In this document: piece by piece, positions 34,926 to 46,374 of the stretch
How positions within the stretch are numbered: position 1 is the stretch's first letter
Layout of the letters: each line of letters starts with the position of its first letter
DNA from: Budorcas taxicolor
Lineage: Eukaryota > Chordata > Mammalia > Artiodactyla > Bovidae
NCBI RefSeq assembly: GCF_023091745.1
Contig: NC_068935.1
Location: forward strand, 1,627,001 to 1,691,000
DNA: 64,000 bases
Reading direction: 5' to 3'
Made by a program: the position numbers and the translations under genes
The notes under the pieces: model-generated
The model's database searches: none
The model's input: the letters and a program-made list of their open reading frames with translations, nothing else
Told to the model about the DNA's origin: nothing

Positions 34926-35865
34926 CCACCAGTTACCATAAAAGACAAACTTTCCTGAAACATGTGTTGATTATCATGCTTTGTAGATTTGTGAATACAT
35001 CATTTAATCATTTTAATATTGCATAGTACAGTTCATGTAATCATTTTCATCATGTTAAGAGACTAACAGAATTTTAATATTTTCAACTCCTATCAGAATT
35101 GTATGAGAATATGTATTCCTTCAAATTTGATTTTCTACATTTCTGTATTATTTTCATTTAGTAGAATGAGCAAGTATTACTTCCACACTTTAAAATATAA
35201 AACAAAATTAAAATACACATAATCAAAATTTGTGTGAGTTACTGTGGTCAATTCTATTATGTGGCTTTAGACAGAAACCAAATGTCAATGACTACAAAAT
35301 GCTGAAAAATAATTTAAATAATTGGTGTATAATTTCAGAGGAATAAATGTGCATAACCCACATCTAAATGTGCTAAAGTTACTCATCTCTCTTCTCAATG
35401 TCTAACTCTTCACAATGCCATTTTCCAAGCTCCTCTATATCCACTACCATTCCAACTTTCACAAGAATTATTATATATTGTTATATTTCTAATCTACTCC
35501 CCTTCCTCTTAATTCTACTTCAATATATCATTTCATACACCATTGTAGTACTTCTGCACTTCACTCACGTGTTTTCTTCACCCATTATCCTGTTTGTACA
35601 AAGAGTCTCAAAACTTAACGTTATAGACATACACAGGGATTATCCTGGGGGAGGGATGGGTTTGGTATGAATAAGGGAAATGGAAAGGGGAAATCTAAAG
35701 GCATTAATGATTCTTTAATTGTTGCACAAAAACAAAATTTACCTTAAGAAAAAAAGGAAGACTATATAAATAATCAACTTAGTTTAATACATCAAACTGG
35801 TAATTTTTGGTAGTGTGAAAATTTAAATTAGTTGCTATGATAAAACAAATTCTATCCAATGCATA
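34926..35865. other. Unassigned non-coding DNA
   Basis: A/T-rich; no domain in frame 35398-35670 (90 codons), which looks fortuitous (Ser/Thr/Ile-rich with no recognised motif). No repeat boundary I can support. Confidence 0.5.
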
Positions 35866-36078
35866 GCTTTCCTGGTGGCTCAGAGGGTAAAGAATCTACC
35901 TGCAATACAGGAGACCCGAGTTCTAACCCTGTATTGGGAAGATTCCCTGGAGAAGAGAATTGCAACTCACTCAAGTATTCTTGCCTTGAGAATTCCACGG
36001 ACAGAGGAGCCTGATGAGTTATACTCCATAGGGTTGCAAAGAGTCAGGCACAACTGAGTGACTAACATACACACAGTG
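35866..36078 (+). mobile_element. Bov-tA SINE
   Basis: AGCTTTCCTGGTGGCTCAG, then GCAATACAGGAGACCCGAG, TTCTTGCCTTGAGAATTCC and GAGTCAGGCACAACTGAGTG: complete tRNA-like head plus BovB-like tail. The 63-codon open frame inside is a by-product. Confidence 0.92.
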
Positions 36079-36203
36079 TATGTTAATAACAAAATATCAG
36101 GACAATTGTGAATTTCAAATTCCTCTTGAATTATCTGATCCATCCAAACCTGAGTTTTCTTTTTTTTTTCTTTTTTCTTTTTTTCAAAGTAACCTTATAT
36201 TAG

Positions 36204-36795
36204 TGAAAGGTTGTTGAATCACGACGCCGGGATTCTTGGCCCCTGGAGGAGAAGAATTCAATCTGGGGCCAGAGATGAGGCTTGATCGCTCAGAGCTTTT
36301 GTGTAATAAAGTTTTATTAAAGTATAAAGGAGATAGAGAAAGCTTCTGACATAGGCATCAGAAGGGGGCAGAAAGAGTACCCCCCTGCTAGTCTTTAGCT
36401 GGATGTTATATAGTCACCAGCAGTCTGTTAATGAAAGAAAGGAATGTCTCAAAACTTAGAATGGAACCAGGCCCCTCACCCATAAGATGCATTTTGGGAT
36501 AATCTTGGCTCCAAATGGTTCATCTTGGGCCATAAAAGGATTAACTTGAATCATGAAGAAGGGCAGAGCACCGTACAAATAGTGTTATTTACATAGATTA
36601 GAGGAACAATATCAGAGTATAACATACTGGTTTATCAAGTAGGTTCTGAGCCCAAAAGGTGGAACCAACTTGAAGACAGAGTTTGGGGTAAATGCATAAT
36701 ATATTAGCATAGCTTAAGATAAACATTTCCATAAGAAAAAGGCAATGGTTAACTTCAGGTGAAACCAGGTACCATTATGACAACACAGAATTTTA
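36204..36795 (-). mobile_element. Solo LTR, ruminant class I ERV (copy 2), left part
   Basis: Near-identical in order and text to 14054-14817 (for example 'GAGCTTTTGTGTAATAAAG', 'CATCAGAAGGGGGCAGAAAG'). The TSD TTAG lies at 36200-36203 and 37718-37721. It is interrupted at 36796 by a truncated L1 and resumes at 37553. Confidence 0.9.
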
Positions 36796-37552
36796 TTTTA
36801 TTTTTTAATTTTTTTTAAAAATTTTATTTTTACTTTATTTTACTTTACAATACTGTATTAATTTTGCCATACATTGACATGAATCCACCACGGGTGCACA
36901 TGTGTTCCCAATCCTGAACCCCCCTCCCACCTCCCACCCCATATCATCTCTCTGGATCATCCCCATGCACCAGCCCCAAGCATCCTGTATCCTGTATTGA
37001 ACCTAGACTAACGATCTGTTTCTTACATGATAGTATACATGTTTCAGTGCCATTCTCCCAAATCATCCCACCCTCTCCTTCTCCCACAGAGTCCAAAAGT
37101 CCGTTCTATACATCTGTGTCTCTTTTGCTGTCTTGCATACAGGGTCATCATTACCATCTTTCTAAATTCCATATATATGTGTTAGTATACTGTATTGGTG
37201 TTTTTCTTTCTGGCTTACTTCACTCTGTATAATTGGCTCCAGTTTCATCCATCTCATTAGAACTGACTCAAATGTATTCTTTTTAATGGCTGAGTAATAC
37301 TCCATTGTGTATATGTACCACAGGTTTCTTATCCATTCATCTGCTGATGGACATCTAGGTTGTTTCCATGTCCTGGCTATTATAAACAGTGCTGTGATGA
37401 ACATTGGGGTACATGTGTCTCTTTCAATTGTGATTTCCTCAGTGTGTATGCCCAGCAGTGGGATTGCTGGGTCATAAGGCAGTTCTATTTGCAATTTTTT
37501 AAGGAATCTCCACACTGTTCTCCATAGTGGCTGTACTAGTTTGCATTCCCAC
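36796..37552 (-). mobile_element. 5'-truncated L1 in the solo LTR
   Basis: T-rich start (complement of an A-rich tail), then L1 3'UTR (GTGCACATGTGTTCCCAATCC) and ORF2 C-terminus in the - frame 37162-37515 (117 codons, with MWRFLKKLQIELPYDPAIPL and EWIRNLWYIYTMEYYSAIKK). Flanked by a perfect 15-bp duplication CAACACAGAATTTTA (36781-36795 and 37553-37567). The clean frame and repeat make it one of the youngest insertions here. Confidence 0.96.
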
Positions 37553-37717
37553 CAACACAGAATTTTAAGAGAAACCTCCTTTTAAACTTGTACAGAGAAG
37601 GAAAAAATATCGCTAGTTTGTTTCCTCCTGCCGGTTAAGAGAGATAAAATTGTCTGACACTTGCAGGCTATTTCCTCCATTTGGAGACCCCTGGCCTTCC
37701 TGCCTGTTACCCTCTCA
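37553..37717 (-). mobile_element. Solo LTR copy 2, right part
   Basis: Continues AGAGAAACCTCCTTTTAAAC to TGTTACCCTCTCA, matching the right end of copy 1 at 14670-14817, followed by the target repeat TTAG. Confidence 0.9.
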
Positions 37718-37721
37718 TTAG

Positions 37722-38310
37722 TATGTTTATCTTTGTAGATGTACTAAACTCATTACATTTTAGTCAAAGACAATTTATCTCCTCAAGCAAAACAGATATA
37801 TGTATATGCATATATGAATCATTCCTGCCCTAAGAGAGGTTATGCATAATGTTGATTACTGACCATTCAGGTTGGCTTTACTATTGTTTAGAAGTACCAA
37901 GGGGAGAAGTAATCAGTCATTTTTAACTCAACTAAATGAGATACCAAAAAGAAAAAAAAAAAAAAAAAGCATGCATGCCAGACTCAAAAAACTAAGGTAA
38001 TGTATGTAATTTAGACAGAGAAAGACAACAGTGTGCCTAAATTACCTGCCCCCTTTTCTCCCACCTTCAAACCCAGGAAGGATTCTAAGTTCATATCTAT
38101 CCAATCCATTCTCACACTGAATTGATGTGTCTAGCCACTGTTGTTGTAATGTTACGTTATCTTGGAGCACATCTTAGATGCAGCTGGGCCCACATCATTA
38201 GTTTCTCAAACAAAATGAAGAAGCTGAGAGTTTTGGTTAAGTTAGGTCTCAAGGTATCTGGCATGCTAGCAGAATATGAGTTTTAAAATTGTCAGTGTTT
38301 TTAGGCTACC
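37722..38310. other. Unassigned non-coding DNA
   Basis: A/T-rich with an A18-type run near 37950-37968. No coding signal or named repeat. Confidence 0.5.
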
Positions 38311-39130
38311 TACACAAGCTAGAATCAAGATTGCCAGGAGAAATATCAATAACCTCAGATATACTGATGACATCACCCTTATAGCAGAAAGCAAAGAGGA
38401 ACTGAAGAGCCTCTTGAAGAAAGTGAAAGAGGAGAGTGAAAAAGTTGGCTTAAAGCTCAACATTCAGAAAATGAAGATCATGGCATCCGGTCCCATCACT
38501 TCATGGGAAACAGATGGGGAAACAGTGTCAGACTTTACTTTTTTAGGCTCCAAAATCACTGCAGATGGTGACTGCAGCCATGAAATTAAAGGACTCTTAC
38601 TCCTTGGAAGAAAAGTTATGACCTACCTAGATAGCATATTCAAAGCAGAGACATTCCTTTGCTGACTAAGGTCCGTCTAGTCAAGGCTATGGTTTTTCCT
38701 GTGGTCATGTATGGATATGAGATTTGGACTGTGAAGAAGGCTGAGCGCTGAAGAATTGATGCTTTTGAAATGTGGTGTTGGAGAAGACTCTTGAGAGTCC
38801 CTTGGACTGCAAGGAGATCCAACCAGTCCATTCTGAAGGAGATCAACTCTGGGATTTCTTTGGAAGGAATGATGCTAAAGCTGAAGCTCCGGTACTTTGG
38901 CCATCTCATGCGAAGAGTTGACTCATTGGAAAAGACTCTGATGCTGGGAGGGATTGGGTGCAGGAGGAGAAGGGGACAACAGACGATGAGATGGCTGGAT
39001 GGCATCACTGACTCGATGGACATGAGTCTGAGTGGACTCCGGGAGATGGTGATGGACAGGGAGGCCTGGCGTGCTGCAAATCATGGGGTCGCAAAGAGTC
39101 AGACACGACTGAGGGACTGTACTGAACTGA
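38311..39130 (+). mobile_element. BovB 3' third
   Basis: Starts ACACAAGCTAGAATCAAG within RT just before the (here degraded, YTDD) active site and runs to the ACTGAACTGA tip. Frames 38276-38665 and 38770-39141 carry 'AESKEELKSLLKKVKEESEK' and the basic 3' region. It abuts another BovB directly. Confidence 0.92.
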
Positions 39131-40970
39131 GGAGACCTTAGAAATAGCTGAAAAAAGAAAAGGTGCAAAAAGCAAGGGAAAAAAGGAAATATATACCCAT
39201 TTGAATACAGAGTTCAAAAGAATAGCAAGGAAAGATAAGAAAGCCTTCCTTTCTGATCAATGCAAAGACATAGGGGAAAACAATAGAATGGGAAATACTA
39301 CAGATCTCTTCAAGATAATTAGAGATACCAAGGGAACATTTCATGAAAACATGGGGACAATAAACAATAGAAATAGTATGGGCCTTACAGAAGCAGAAGA
39401 TATTAAGAGGAGGTGGTAAGAATACACAGAAAAAGTATACAAAAAATCTTTATGACCGAGATAATCACAATGGTGTGAACACTCACATAGACCCAGACAT
39501 CCTGGAATGCAAAGTCAGTGGGCCTTGACTTCATAGTGATGTAGGAAGCATCACTATAAACAAAGCTAGTGGAGGTGATGGAATTCCAGTTGAGCTATTT
39601 CAAATCCTAAATGATTGTGCTGTGAAAGTGTTGCACTCAGTATGCCAGCAAATCTGGAAAACTCAGAAGTGGCCACAGGACTGGAAAAGGTCTGTTTTCA
39701 TTTCAATCCCAAAGAAAGGCAATGCCAAATAATGCTCAAATTACCACACAATTCCACTCATCTCACACAATAGCAAAATAATGCTCAAAATTCTCTAAGC
39801 CAAGCTTCAATAGTATGTGAACAGTGAACTTCCAGAAGTTCAAGCTGGATTTAGCAAAAGCAGAGGAACCAGAGATCAAATTGCCAACATCCATTGGATC
39901 AGCAAAAAAGCAAGAGAGTTCCAGAAAAACATTTACTTATGGAAATTTCTTCAAAAGATGGGAATACCAGACAACCTGACCTGCCTCCTGGGAAATCTGC
40001 ATGCAGGTCAAGAAGCAACAGTTAGAACTGGACTAGGAACAACAGACTGGTTCCAAATCCGGAAAGGAGTATGTCAAGGCTGTATATTGTCATCCTGCTT
40101 TTTTTACTTTTATGCAGAGTACATCATGCAAGATGCTGGGCTGGATGAAGCACAGCCAGAATCAAGATTGCTGGGAGAAATATCAATAACCTCAGATATG
40201 CAGATGACACCACCTTTATGGCAGAAAGTGAAGAAGAACTAAAGAGCTTATTGATGAAAGTGACAGAGGAGAGTGAAAAAGTTGGCGTAAAACTCAACAT
40301 TCAGAAAACTAAGATCATGGCATCTGGTACCATCATTTCATGGCAAATAGATGGAGAAACAATAGAAACAGTGAGATAGTTTATTTTTGGGACTCCAAAA
40401 TCTCTGCAGTTGGTGACTACAGCCATAAAATTAAAAGACACTTGCTCCTTAGAAGAAACGTTATGACCAACGTTAGACACCATATTAAAAAAACAGACAT
40501 TGCATTGTCAACTAAGATCCATCTAGTCAAAGCTGTGGTGTGTCCAGTAGTCATGTATGGATGTGAGAGTTCGATTATAAAGAAACTGAGCTCCAAAGAA
40601 TTGATGCTTGTGAATTGTGGTGTTGGAGAAGACTCTTGAGAGTCCCTTGGACTGCAAGGAGATCCAACCAGTCCATCCTAAAGGAAATTAGTCCTGGATA
40701 TTCATTGGAGGGACTGATGCTGAAGTTGAAACTCCAGTATCTACCTGATGGGAAGAACTGACTTACTGAAAAAGACCCTGATGTTGGGAAAGATTGAAGG
40801 AAAGAGGAGAAGGAAACGAAAGCAGATGAGGTGATTGGATGGCATCACCGACTCTATGGACATGAGTTTGAGTAAGCTCCGGGAGTTGGTGATGGACAGA
40901 GAAACCTGGCGTGTTGCAGTCTATGGGATTGCAAAGAGTCGGACACGACTGAGTGACTGAACTGAACTGA
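39131..40970 (+). mobile_element. BovB, linker to 3' end
   Basis: Starts GGAGACCTTAGAAATAGC in the linker; includes RT fingers (39817-40242 frame, 141 codons, 'GVCQGCILSSCFFYFYAEYIM'), a YADD block near 40196-40207 and the 3' tip. The 'FIDYAKAFDCVDHNKLW' block is deleted (39935-39945). Diverged more than the copy before it. Confidence 0.92.
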
Positions 40971-40974
40971 TCCT

Positions 40975-41967
40975 TTTTAGTGAAATGTCTCTTCATATAT
41001 TTTGCTCATTTTTAATAGAGTTCTTATAAATATTAGTTTCAAGAATTTTCTTGTGTAGTAGTATTAGTCTTTTGTAGAATATATAGATTGCAAATGTTTT
41101 CCTCAAACATGTGATTTGTCTTTTCATCCTCTTCACATGGGCTTTCACAAGGGAAAAGTATTTTAATAAACTATGCTTAATATGTTTTTTGTAAATTAAT
41201 GACATCTAAGTAATCAACTTATCTTTTTATGGATCACATGTTTCTTGGCAAATCTAAAGCCTTTTTGCCTAGGTCTAAATCATGAAGGTCTTCTCCTACA
41301 GTTTTCCTAAAATTTTGTAGTTTTACGTTTTGCATTTAAGTCTGTAATCCATTTTGAATTCTTTAAAAATTTTGTTTATGTGTTTAGATGTCTAATTGCT
41401 CCATGACCTTTTGTAGAAAAGGTTATTTTTCCTCAGTGAATCATTTTTTCATTCTTGTGAAACATCAATTTGGTATATTTGCATAGGTCAATATCTGAGT
41501 TATTCTTCTGTCCCACTGATCTTATATCTATCCCTCCATTTCAATTTTACACTGTCGTGGTTATTATAACTACATACTAGGCTTTAATATAGAGTGAAAA
41601 ATACCTCCCACTTCATCTTTCTTTTCAAAATTATTCTAGTTTCTAGGTCCTGTGCCTTTCTCTATATATTTTAAAATAAGCTTGTTTATGTCTTCAAAAA
41701 TCCTTGCTCTGATTTTGATAAGGGGATTGCATTAAACCTACAGATCCATTTGGGGAGAATTTGCACTTTGACTATGGTGAGTCTTCCAATTTATGGATAT
41801 ATTTTGTCTTCATATTTATTTAATCCTTCTTTGATTTCTTTCTTTAAGTTGTGTTGTTTTTTTTTTTTTAATTTTCAAAACCAATATTTGTTTTTTGCAG
41901 TATATACTTAAGCATCAGATTTCTTTGGAATGATTATAAATAATATTTTATTTTTTATATAATTTTA
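40975..41967 (-). mobile_element. Old L1 (L1M-type), ORF2 part
   Basis: Reads on the + strand through 'TTTGTCTTTTCATCCTC', 'TTGTAGTTTTACGTTTTGC', 'GTCTGTAATCCATTTTGAATTC', 'ACTGATCTTATATCTATCCC' and 'GAGTCTTCCAATTTATGGAT', the succession seen in reversed L1 ORF2. No frame survives. It is interrupted by a CHR-2-type SINE at 41968. Confidence 0.85.
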
Positions 41968-42315
41968 TTTCTTTAAGCATTTATTATTTTGTTTTTGGTT
42001 GTGTTGGGCCTTCATTTCACAGGCTTTTCCCTAGTCATGGCAAGCAGATGCTACTCTCTAGTTGTGGTGCATGAGCTTCTCATTGCAGTGGCTTTGCTTG
42101 TTGCAGAGCACCCACTCTAGGGTGCTCAGGCTTCAGTATTTGCAGTACATGGTCTCAGTAGTTGCAGCTCCCAGGCTTTAGAGCATAAGCCCAATAGTTG
42201 TGGAGCACAGGTTTAGTAGTTCCTTGGCACGTGGAATCTTCCCAGATCAGGGATTGTACCAGTGTCTCCCACACTGGCAGGCAGATTCTTTAAAAAAGAG
42301 CCACCAGGGTAACCT
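41968..42315 (-). mobile_element. CHR-2-type SINE (cetartiodactyl)
   Basis: Blocks 'GGTTGTGTTGGGCCTTCATTT', 'ACTCTCTAGTTGTGGTGCATG', 'GCAGTGGCTTTGCTTGTTGC', 'GGCAGGCAGATTCTTTAAAA' and 'GAGCCACCAGGG' are those of the CHR-2 family shared by whales and ruminants. Orientation is - (T-rich end at the left). It dates the host L1 as older. Confidence 0.88.
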
Positions 42316-42900
42316 ATATTTTGGTTTTAATATTAGTTTCCAAATGTTCATTGTTAGTATACAGAAATGTAATTTATTTTAAATTTTGTCTTTTGCAGCC
42401 TGGCTAAACTGACTAAGTTTGGGGAGATTTTAGTAGATTGCTTGGAATTTTCTAAATATATTATGTCATCAGGAAATGCTGTCAGTTTTATTTCTTTCCT
42501 TCCAAACTGTATAATCTTTGTTTCATTTTATTTCCTATTGCAAGAAATAATTGTAGCATGCAGAATAAGAGTGGATATCCCAATCTTAAGGGAAGAATAT
42601 ACAGTATTTAACATTAAGTATAAAGATAGTTGTATTTTCCTTGTAGACATCCTTGTAGTATGAAGAATGAGAGTGGATATCCCAATGTTAAGGGAAGAGT
42701 ATACAGTATTTAACCTTTAAATATAAAGATAGTTGTATTTTCCTTGTAGATATCCTTTATCAAGATCCCTCTATTACTATTTTTCTGAAAGCTGTTATCA
42801 GGAAGAGGTGCTGGATTTGTCAAATAACTTCTTTATGATGTTAGTTGTAGGATTCTTGTAACTGTACTTTATCATGTAAAGATGATTTTTCAGGTATTTC
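42316..42900 (-). mobile_element. Old L1, ORF2 continuation
   Basis: After the SINE, the reversed L1 ORF2 continues ('TTAGTATACAGAAATGTAATTTATT', with an L1 hydrophobic block, then 'GAGTGGATATCCCAAT'). It includes a 102-bp tandem duplication at 42551-42755. Similarity fades after about 42900. Confidence 0.75.
42551..42755. repeat. 102-bp tandem duplication in old L1
   Basis: Units 42551-42652 and 42653-42755 share 'GAGTGGATATCCCAAT', 'TATACAGTATTTAAC' and 'GATAGTTGTATTTTCCTTG', with a few differences (roughly 10%). It arose after the L1 inserted, since L1 has one unit. Confidence 0.93.
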
Positions 42901-44289
42901 AACTTCTTGAAAACTTTTTATTATGAGTGAATTTTAAATTTTTTCAGTGTTTTTCTAAACCAAATTACTCAAACTTTTTTTTTCCCCTCTGTACTCATTT
43001 TGGATAGCTTTATTGATATGTCTTAAACTTCAATAATCTCTCCTCTTGCATTGTTTAAACTATTTTTAATCTTAAACAGTGTATTTTTCAACTTCAACAG
43101 TTTAACTTTTTTTTTGCAGAAGTTCATCCTGTATATTTTTAAATATCTTCCACATAATTATTTTCATGCTTATTATTTCCTCTAATTTCCTAAACATATG
43201 AAATATGTTATAATATTTATTAAATCTTCTCCAATATTAATTTTATCATAATTTTTTTAGTCTATTTCTATTACTGATTTTTTTTCAAAGTTTTGCATCC
43301 AATTTTCTTGCTTCTTCCATGCCTGGGAATTTTGTTACTGAATGCCAAGCATTGTGAATTTTATATTGTTGAGTGATTATGCTTTTTTAAAAATTCATTT
43401 CAATAATTTTGGAGTTTGTTCTGAGATGAAGTTAAGTTACTTGAAGATAGTTTAATCTTTTTGAGTCTGTCTTGTAAACTTTGTTACATGAAGCCAGAAC
43501 TGTATTTAGGGCTAGTTTGACATCATTGCTGATGCAATATTCTTTGGATAACTCTATCCGTTGTGTGTATGAAACAGTTTCTCCTTCCTCTGAGGAGCAA
43601 TAACTATTCCCAGTCCTATGTGTGTTTCAGTAGTTGCTCTTTTTGCTAATTACTTGATAGTTCACTCTGTCCTCTAGTAATTTAGAAATTCATTTTGCAC
43701 TAATAAATGATAAACAGCAAACTCAAGAAGATCTTCTGCAACTCTTTAGAACTCCTTTTCTGTGAAGCTCTCTTGGTAGATTTTTTTGTTATTTCTACAT
43801 GGTTGCTTTTCTTGTTTTCTCAACTTTGTCTCTTCAAGTCAGGGAAACCAGTGTGCTGTCTCTAGGGCTGCTCTCAATTTGCTTCAGCATAAAAACTGGG
43901 TCAGTGATAAGGCTCATCTCATTTGTTTGTCTTCTCCCAGTAATCACTGCCCTGCACTGTTTATTGCCCAATGCTATACAGCATTGTTTAATTTAATTAC
44001 TGTATATTTTTATTGGATAAACTGAAATCATAAGTTACATTTTTCTCAGCTGTCAATGGAAACAGAATTCTTGAGTTCTAAAATTGATTACTGATGAACA
44101 TGCTTAATAAAAATATCAATGGACACTTTTTAAAGCATGGTAATTCATATATGTGTGTCTGTGTGTGTGTGTTTCTCAAACAAATGTCTTAATCAATATA
44201 AAACACCAGAGTCATTTTCAGTTTTGGATAGAAGCAAGGTAAAAAAGCTCATTATCTCCAATAATAATGCTGATTTTATCAAGTGTTTG
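42901..44289. other. A/T-rich, probably ancient repeat, unnamed
   Basis: 43250-43760 resembles a common old eutherian repeat ('TGCCAAGCATTGTGAATTTTATATTG'-like order, then 'TTGTTCTGAGATGAAG'), probably LINE-derived, in a diverged state. The overlapping + frames at 43786-44025 and 43799-43996 have no recognised domain. A short (TG)n lies near 44153-44173. Confidence 0.45.
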
Positions 44290-44732
44290 TTAGGTTGTGG
44301 AATTACTGGAATTCTCATGTTACAGTGACACAAAATTATACAGACATCTTGGAAAACAGTTTATCAGTTTCTTATAAAGCTAAGACTATGCTAGCTGTAC
44401 CACCCAGCATTTTCCATTCTTTAGTATTTACACAAGAGAAATGGGGAAATCCATCCACTCAAAGAGCTGTAGGAAAAATTTCATAGTGGCTATATTTATA
44501 GAACAAACAACAAAAATGTTAAAAAAAATCAATAAATAGGAAAATAGATCAACAAATTGCAAGACATCTGTTCAATTGAATAAACTTGAAAATTAAAAGG
44601 AATGCTCATCCATGCAATAACATGGATGAATCTCAGAAAGAGTATGCAGACAAAAAAAGGAACCAGACACAAAAAATTGTGAACTACACTTATGATTCTA
44701 TTTATATGAAATTTAAAAATGGGCAAAACTAA

Positions 44733-44807
44733 GGACAGGGAATCCTGGCACGTTGCAGTCCATGGGGTAGCAGAGTCACACTCGGCTTAGTGACTGAACA
44801 ACAACAA
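44733..44807 (+). mobile_element. BovB 3' tip (75 bp)
   Basis: GGACAGGGAATCCTGGCACG to GACTGAACAACAACAAT is the BovB 3' end with its AAC-rich tail; extreme 5' truncation. Confidence 0.85.
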
Positions 44808-44887
44808 TAAATCTATACTGAAAGAAGATAGATCACTTGTTGCTAGGACCAAAAGTTGATGGCAAAGGACACAGCTGAACATTTTAA

Positions 44888-45012
44888 GTTAAATTAGTTA
44901 AGTTAAGTCACTCAGTCATGTCCGACTCTTTGCGACCCCATGGACTGTAGCCCACCAGGCTCCTCCGTCCATGGGATTCTCCAGGCAAGAATACTGGAGT
45001 GGGTTGCCATTT
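44888..45012 (-). mobile_element. Bov-tA/Bov-A SINE, partial
   Basis: AAGTCACTCAGTCATGTCCG to GAATACTGGAGTGGGTTGCC is the BovB-derived SINE tail in - orientation; the tRNA-like head is missing (normal 5' truncation). Confidence 0.88.
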
Positions 45013-45585
45013 AAGTTAGATAGAAATAATTGGAAATTAAAAGATGTTTACTCCTTGGAAGAAAACCTATGACAAACCTAGACAGTGTATTAAAAAGCAG
45101 ACACATTACTTTGTCAACAAAAGTCTGTCTAGTCAAAACTATGGTTTTTCCAATAGTCATGGATGGATGTGAGATTTGGACCATAAAGAAAGGTGAGCAC
45201 CAAAGAACTGATGGTTTTGAAATGTGGTGTTGGAGAAGACTCTTGAGAGTCCCTTGGACTGAAAAGAGATTAAACCTGTCCATCCTAAAGAAAATCAGTC
45301 CTGAATATTCATTGGAAGGACTGATGCTGAAGCAGAAGTTACAATACTTTGGCCACCTGATGCAAAGTCCCAACTAATTGGAAAAGTCACTGATGCTGGG
45401 AAAGATTGAAAGCTGGAGGAGAAGTGGATGGCAGAGGATGAGATGGTTGGGTGACATCACCAACTCAATAGATATGAGTTTGAGCAAGCTCTGGGTGATG
45501 GTAAAGGACAGGGATGTCTGGTGTGCAGCAGCACATGAGGTGGCAAAGAGTCGGACATGACTTAGCTACTGAACATCAACAAATA
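45013..45585 (+). mobile_element. BovB 3' end
   Basis: Starts about 45032 with GAAATTAAAAGATG downstream of the YADD region and ends GACATGACTTAGCTACTGAAC plus an AAC/AAT-rich tail. Frames 45030-45377 and 45378-45560 together keep the basic 3' region. The first 20 bases are uncertain. Confidence 0.9.
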
Positions 45586-45725
45586 ATATGTAGCCTATTT
45601 TGAATAGTGGGTACACAGCTTTATACACAATTGCCAAAAAAAAAAAAATTGAAATCCTAAGAATTGTAATTTTTTTGTAAAGTAAATTATATCTCAATAA
45701 TGCTGATTTAATCTTTAAAATAATT

Positions 45726-46204
45726 ATGCCAATTTTGGAGTCTCAGCACTGGTCATCATCCTATATTGGTTTACTGAATTATTTACTTGGGAAATTATGA
45801 TTGGAGCTACTCAAGAATCCTTTATTATTTTTTCTATTTCAGTCTTCCATCTATCTCCTGCAGCAAGTTCTTTCTTATGAATGTATCATGTACTCTCACT
45901 GATGCCTCTCATTTTGGCAGTTTAGATGCTTTAAATGAATTATTTAACTCCTCAGCTCATTGTAATTTAGATACGGTTGTTGGAGTATTCTAACCTCTGG
46001 CTTTTGTACAAAAAGGGAAGGAAAAAGTATTCTAAGATGTATCCCCTAGGGTTGGCAATTTAGAAGCAGGCAGGCTGCTAGTCCTCCACTGAAATTGCTG
46101 TGATTTTCACATCTCTCATAACATCAAGAAAAATGAAAACTTAACAAACTGTCAAATGACAAATGTAAAACAATTTAATATCAAGCTTAATGTCTTTATT
46201 CTAG
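45726..46204. other. Unassigned non-coding DNA
   Basis: No repeat recognised. It ends in a polypyrimidine stretch followed by AG (TGTCTTTATTCTAG, 46191-46204), a good splice acceptor by eye. Confidence 0.45.
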
Positions 46205-46374
46205 GGGGAAAAGTCCATCGAATCTGGGAGTACAGCTTCACAAGCAGTGGTGCACTCTTCCTGAGGGATTTTGGGCAAAATTTTCTGCCAGCATTAGAAA
46301 TGGCAACATGGAACCAGGGCATGATTTCCTCGGTTGCATATCTGACTTACTTAGAAAGATTAAGGAACAAGGAA
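46205..46374 (+). other. Exon-like open segment, function unknown
   Basis: A 170-bp segment is open in one frame, bounded by a polypyrimidine-AG acceptor (46191-46204) and a consensus donor GTAAGT (46375-46380). The translation is hydrophobic/aromatic-rich (for example VHRIWEYSF and WNQGMISSVAYLTYLERL) and I recognise no family. An ATG-started frame extends over it from 46156 to 46443. It is the only such splice-framed open stretch I see outside repeats, but a 170-bp open stretch with these signals can occur by chance in 64 kb. Treat as a candidate for a non-coding or lost exon, not as a gene. Confidence 0.2.

Larger units (their letters stand above)
44290..45725 (+). mobile_element. Old L1 (L1M-type) 3' end, three times interrupted
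   Basis: L1 ORF2/3'UTR blocks: 'CTTGGAAAACAGTTTATC' (44350), 'AACATGGATGAATCTCAGAAAG' (44623), 'ATTTATATGAAATTT', and after interruptions 'GTAAATTATATCTCAATAATG' (45685). The interruptions are a BovB tip (44733-44807), a SINE (44888-45012) and a BovB (45013-45585). The remaining pieces join in the correct L1 order. Confidence 0.82.

Noticed and set aside
35398..35670. 90-codon + strand frame as a small membrane protein
   Set aside because: Ile/Phe/Ser-rich because of A/T-rich DNA; no signal peptide pattern, splice sites or conservation evidence.
36060..36084. Palindrome ACATACAC/GTGTATGT next to a SINE, as a possible regulatory site
   Set aside because: Overlaps the SINE end and is short; chance pairing of CA/TG-rich sequence is likely.
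46156..46204. Start codon of the frame over the exon-like segment
   Set aside because: The ATG lies upstream of the splice acceptor in sequence with no promoter; I do not propose it as a real start.
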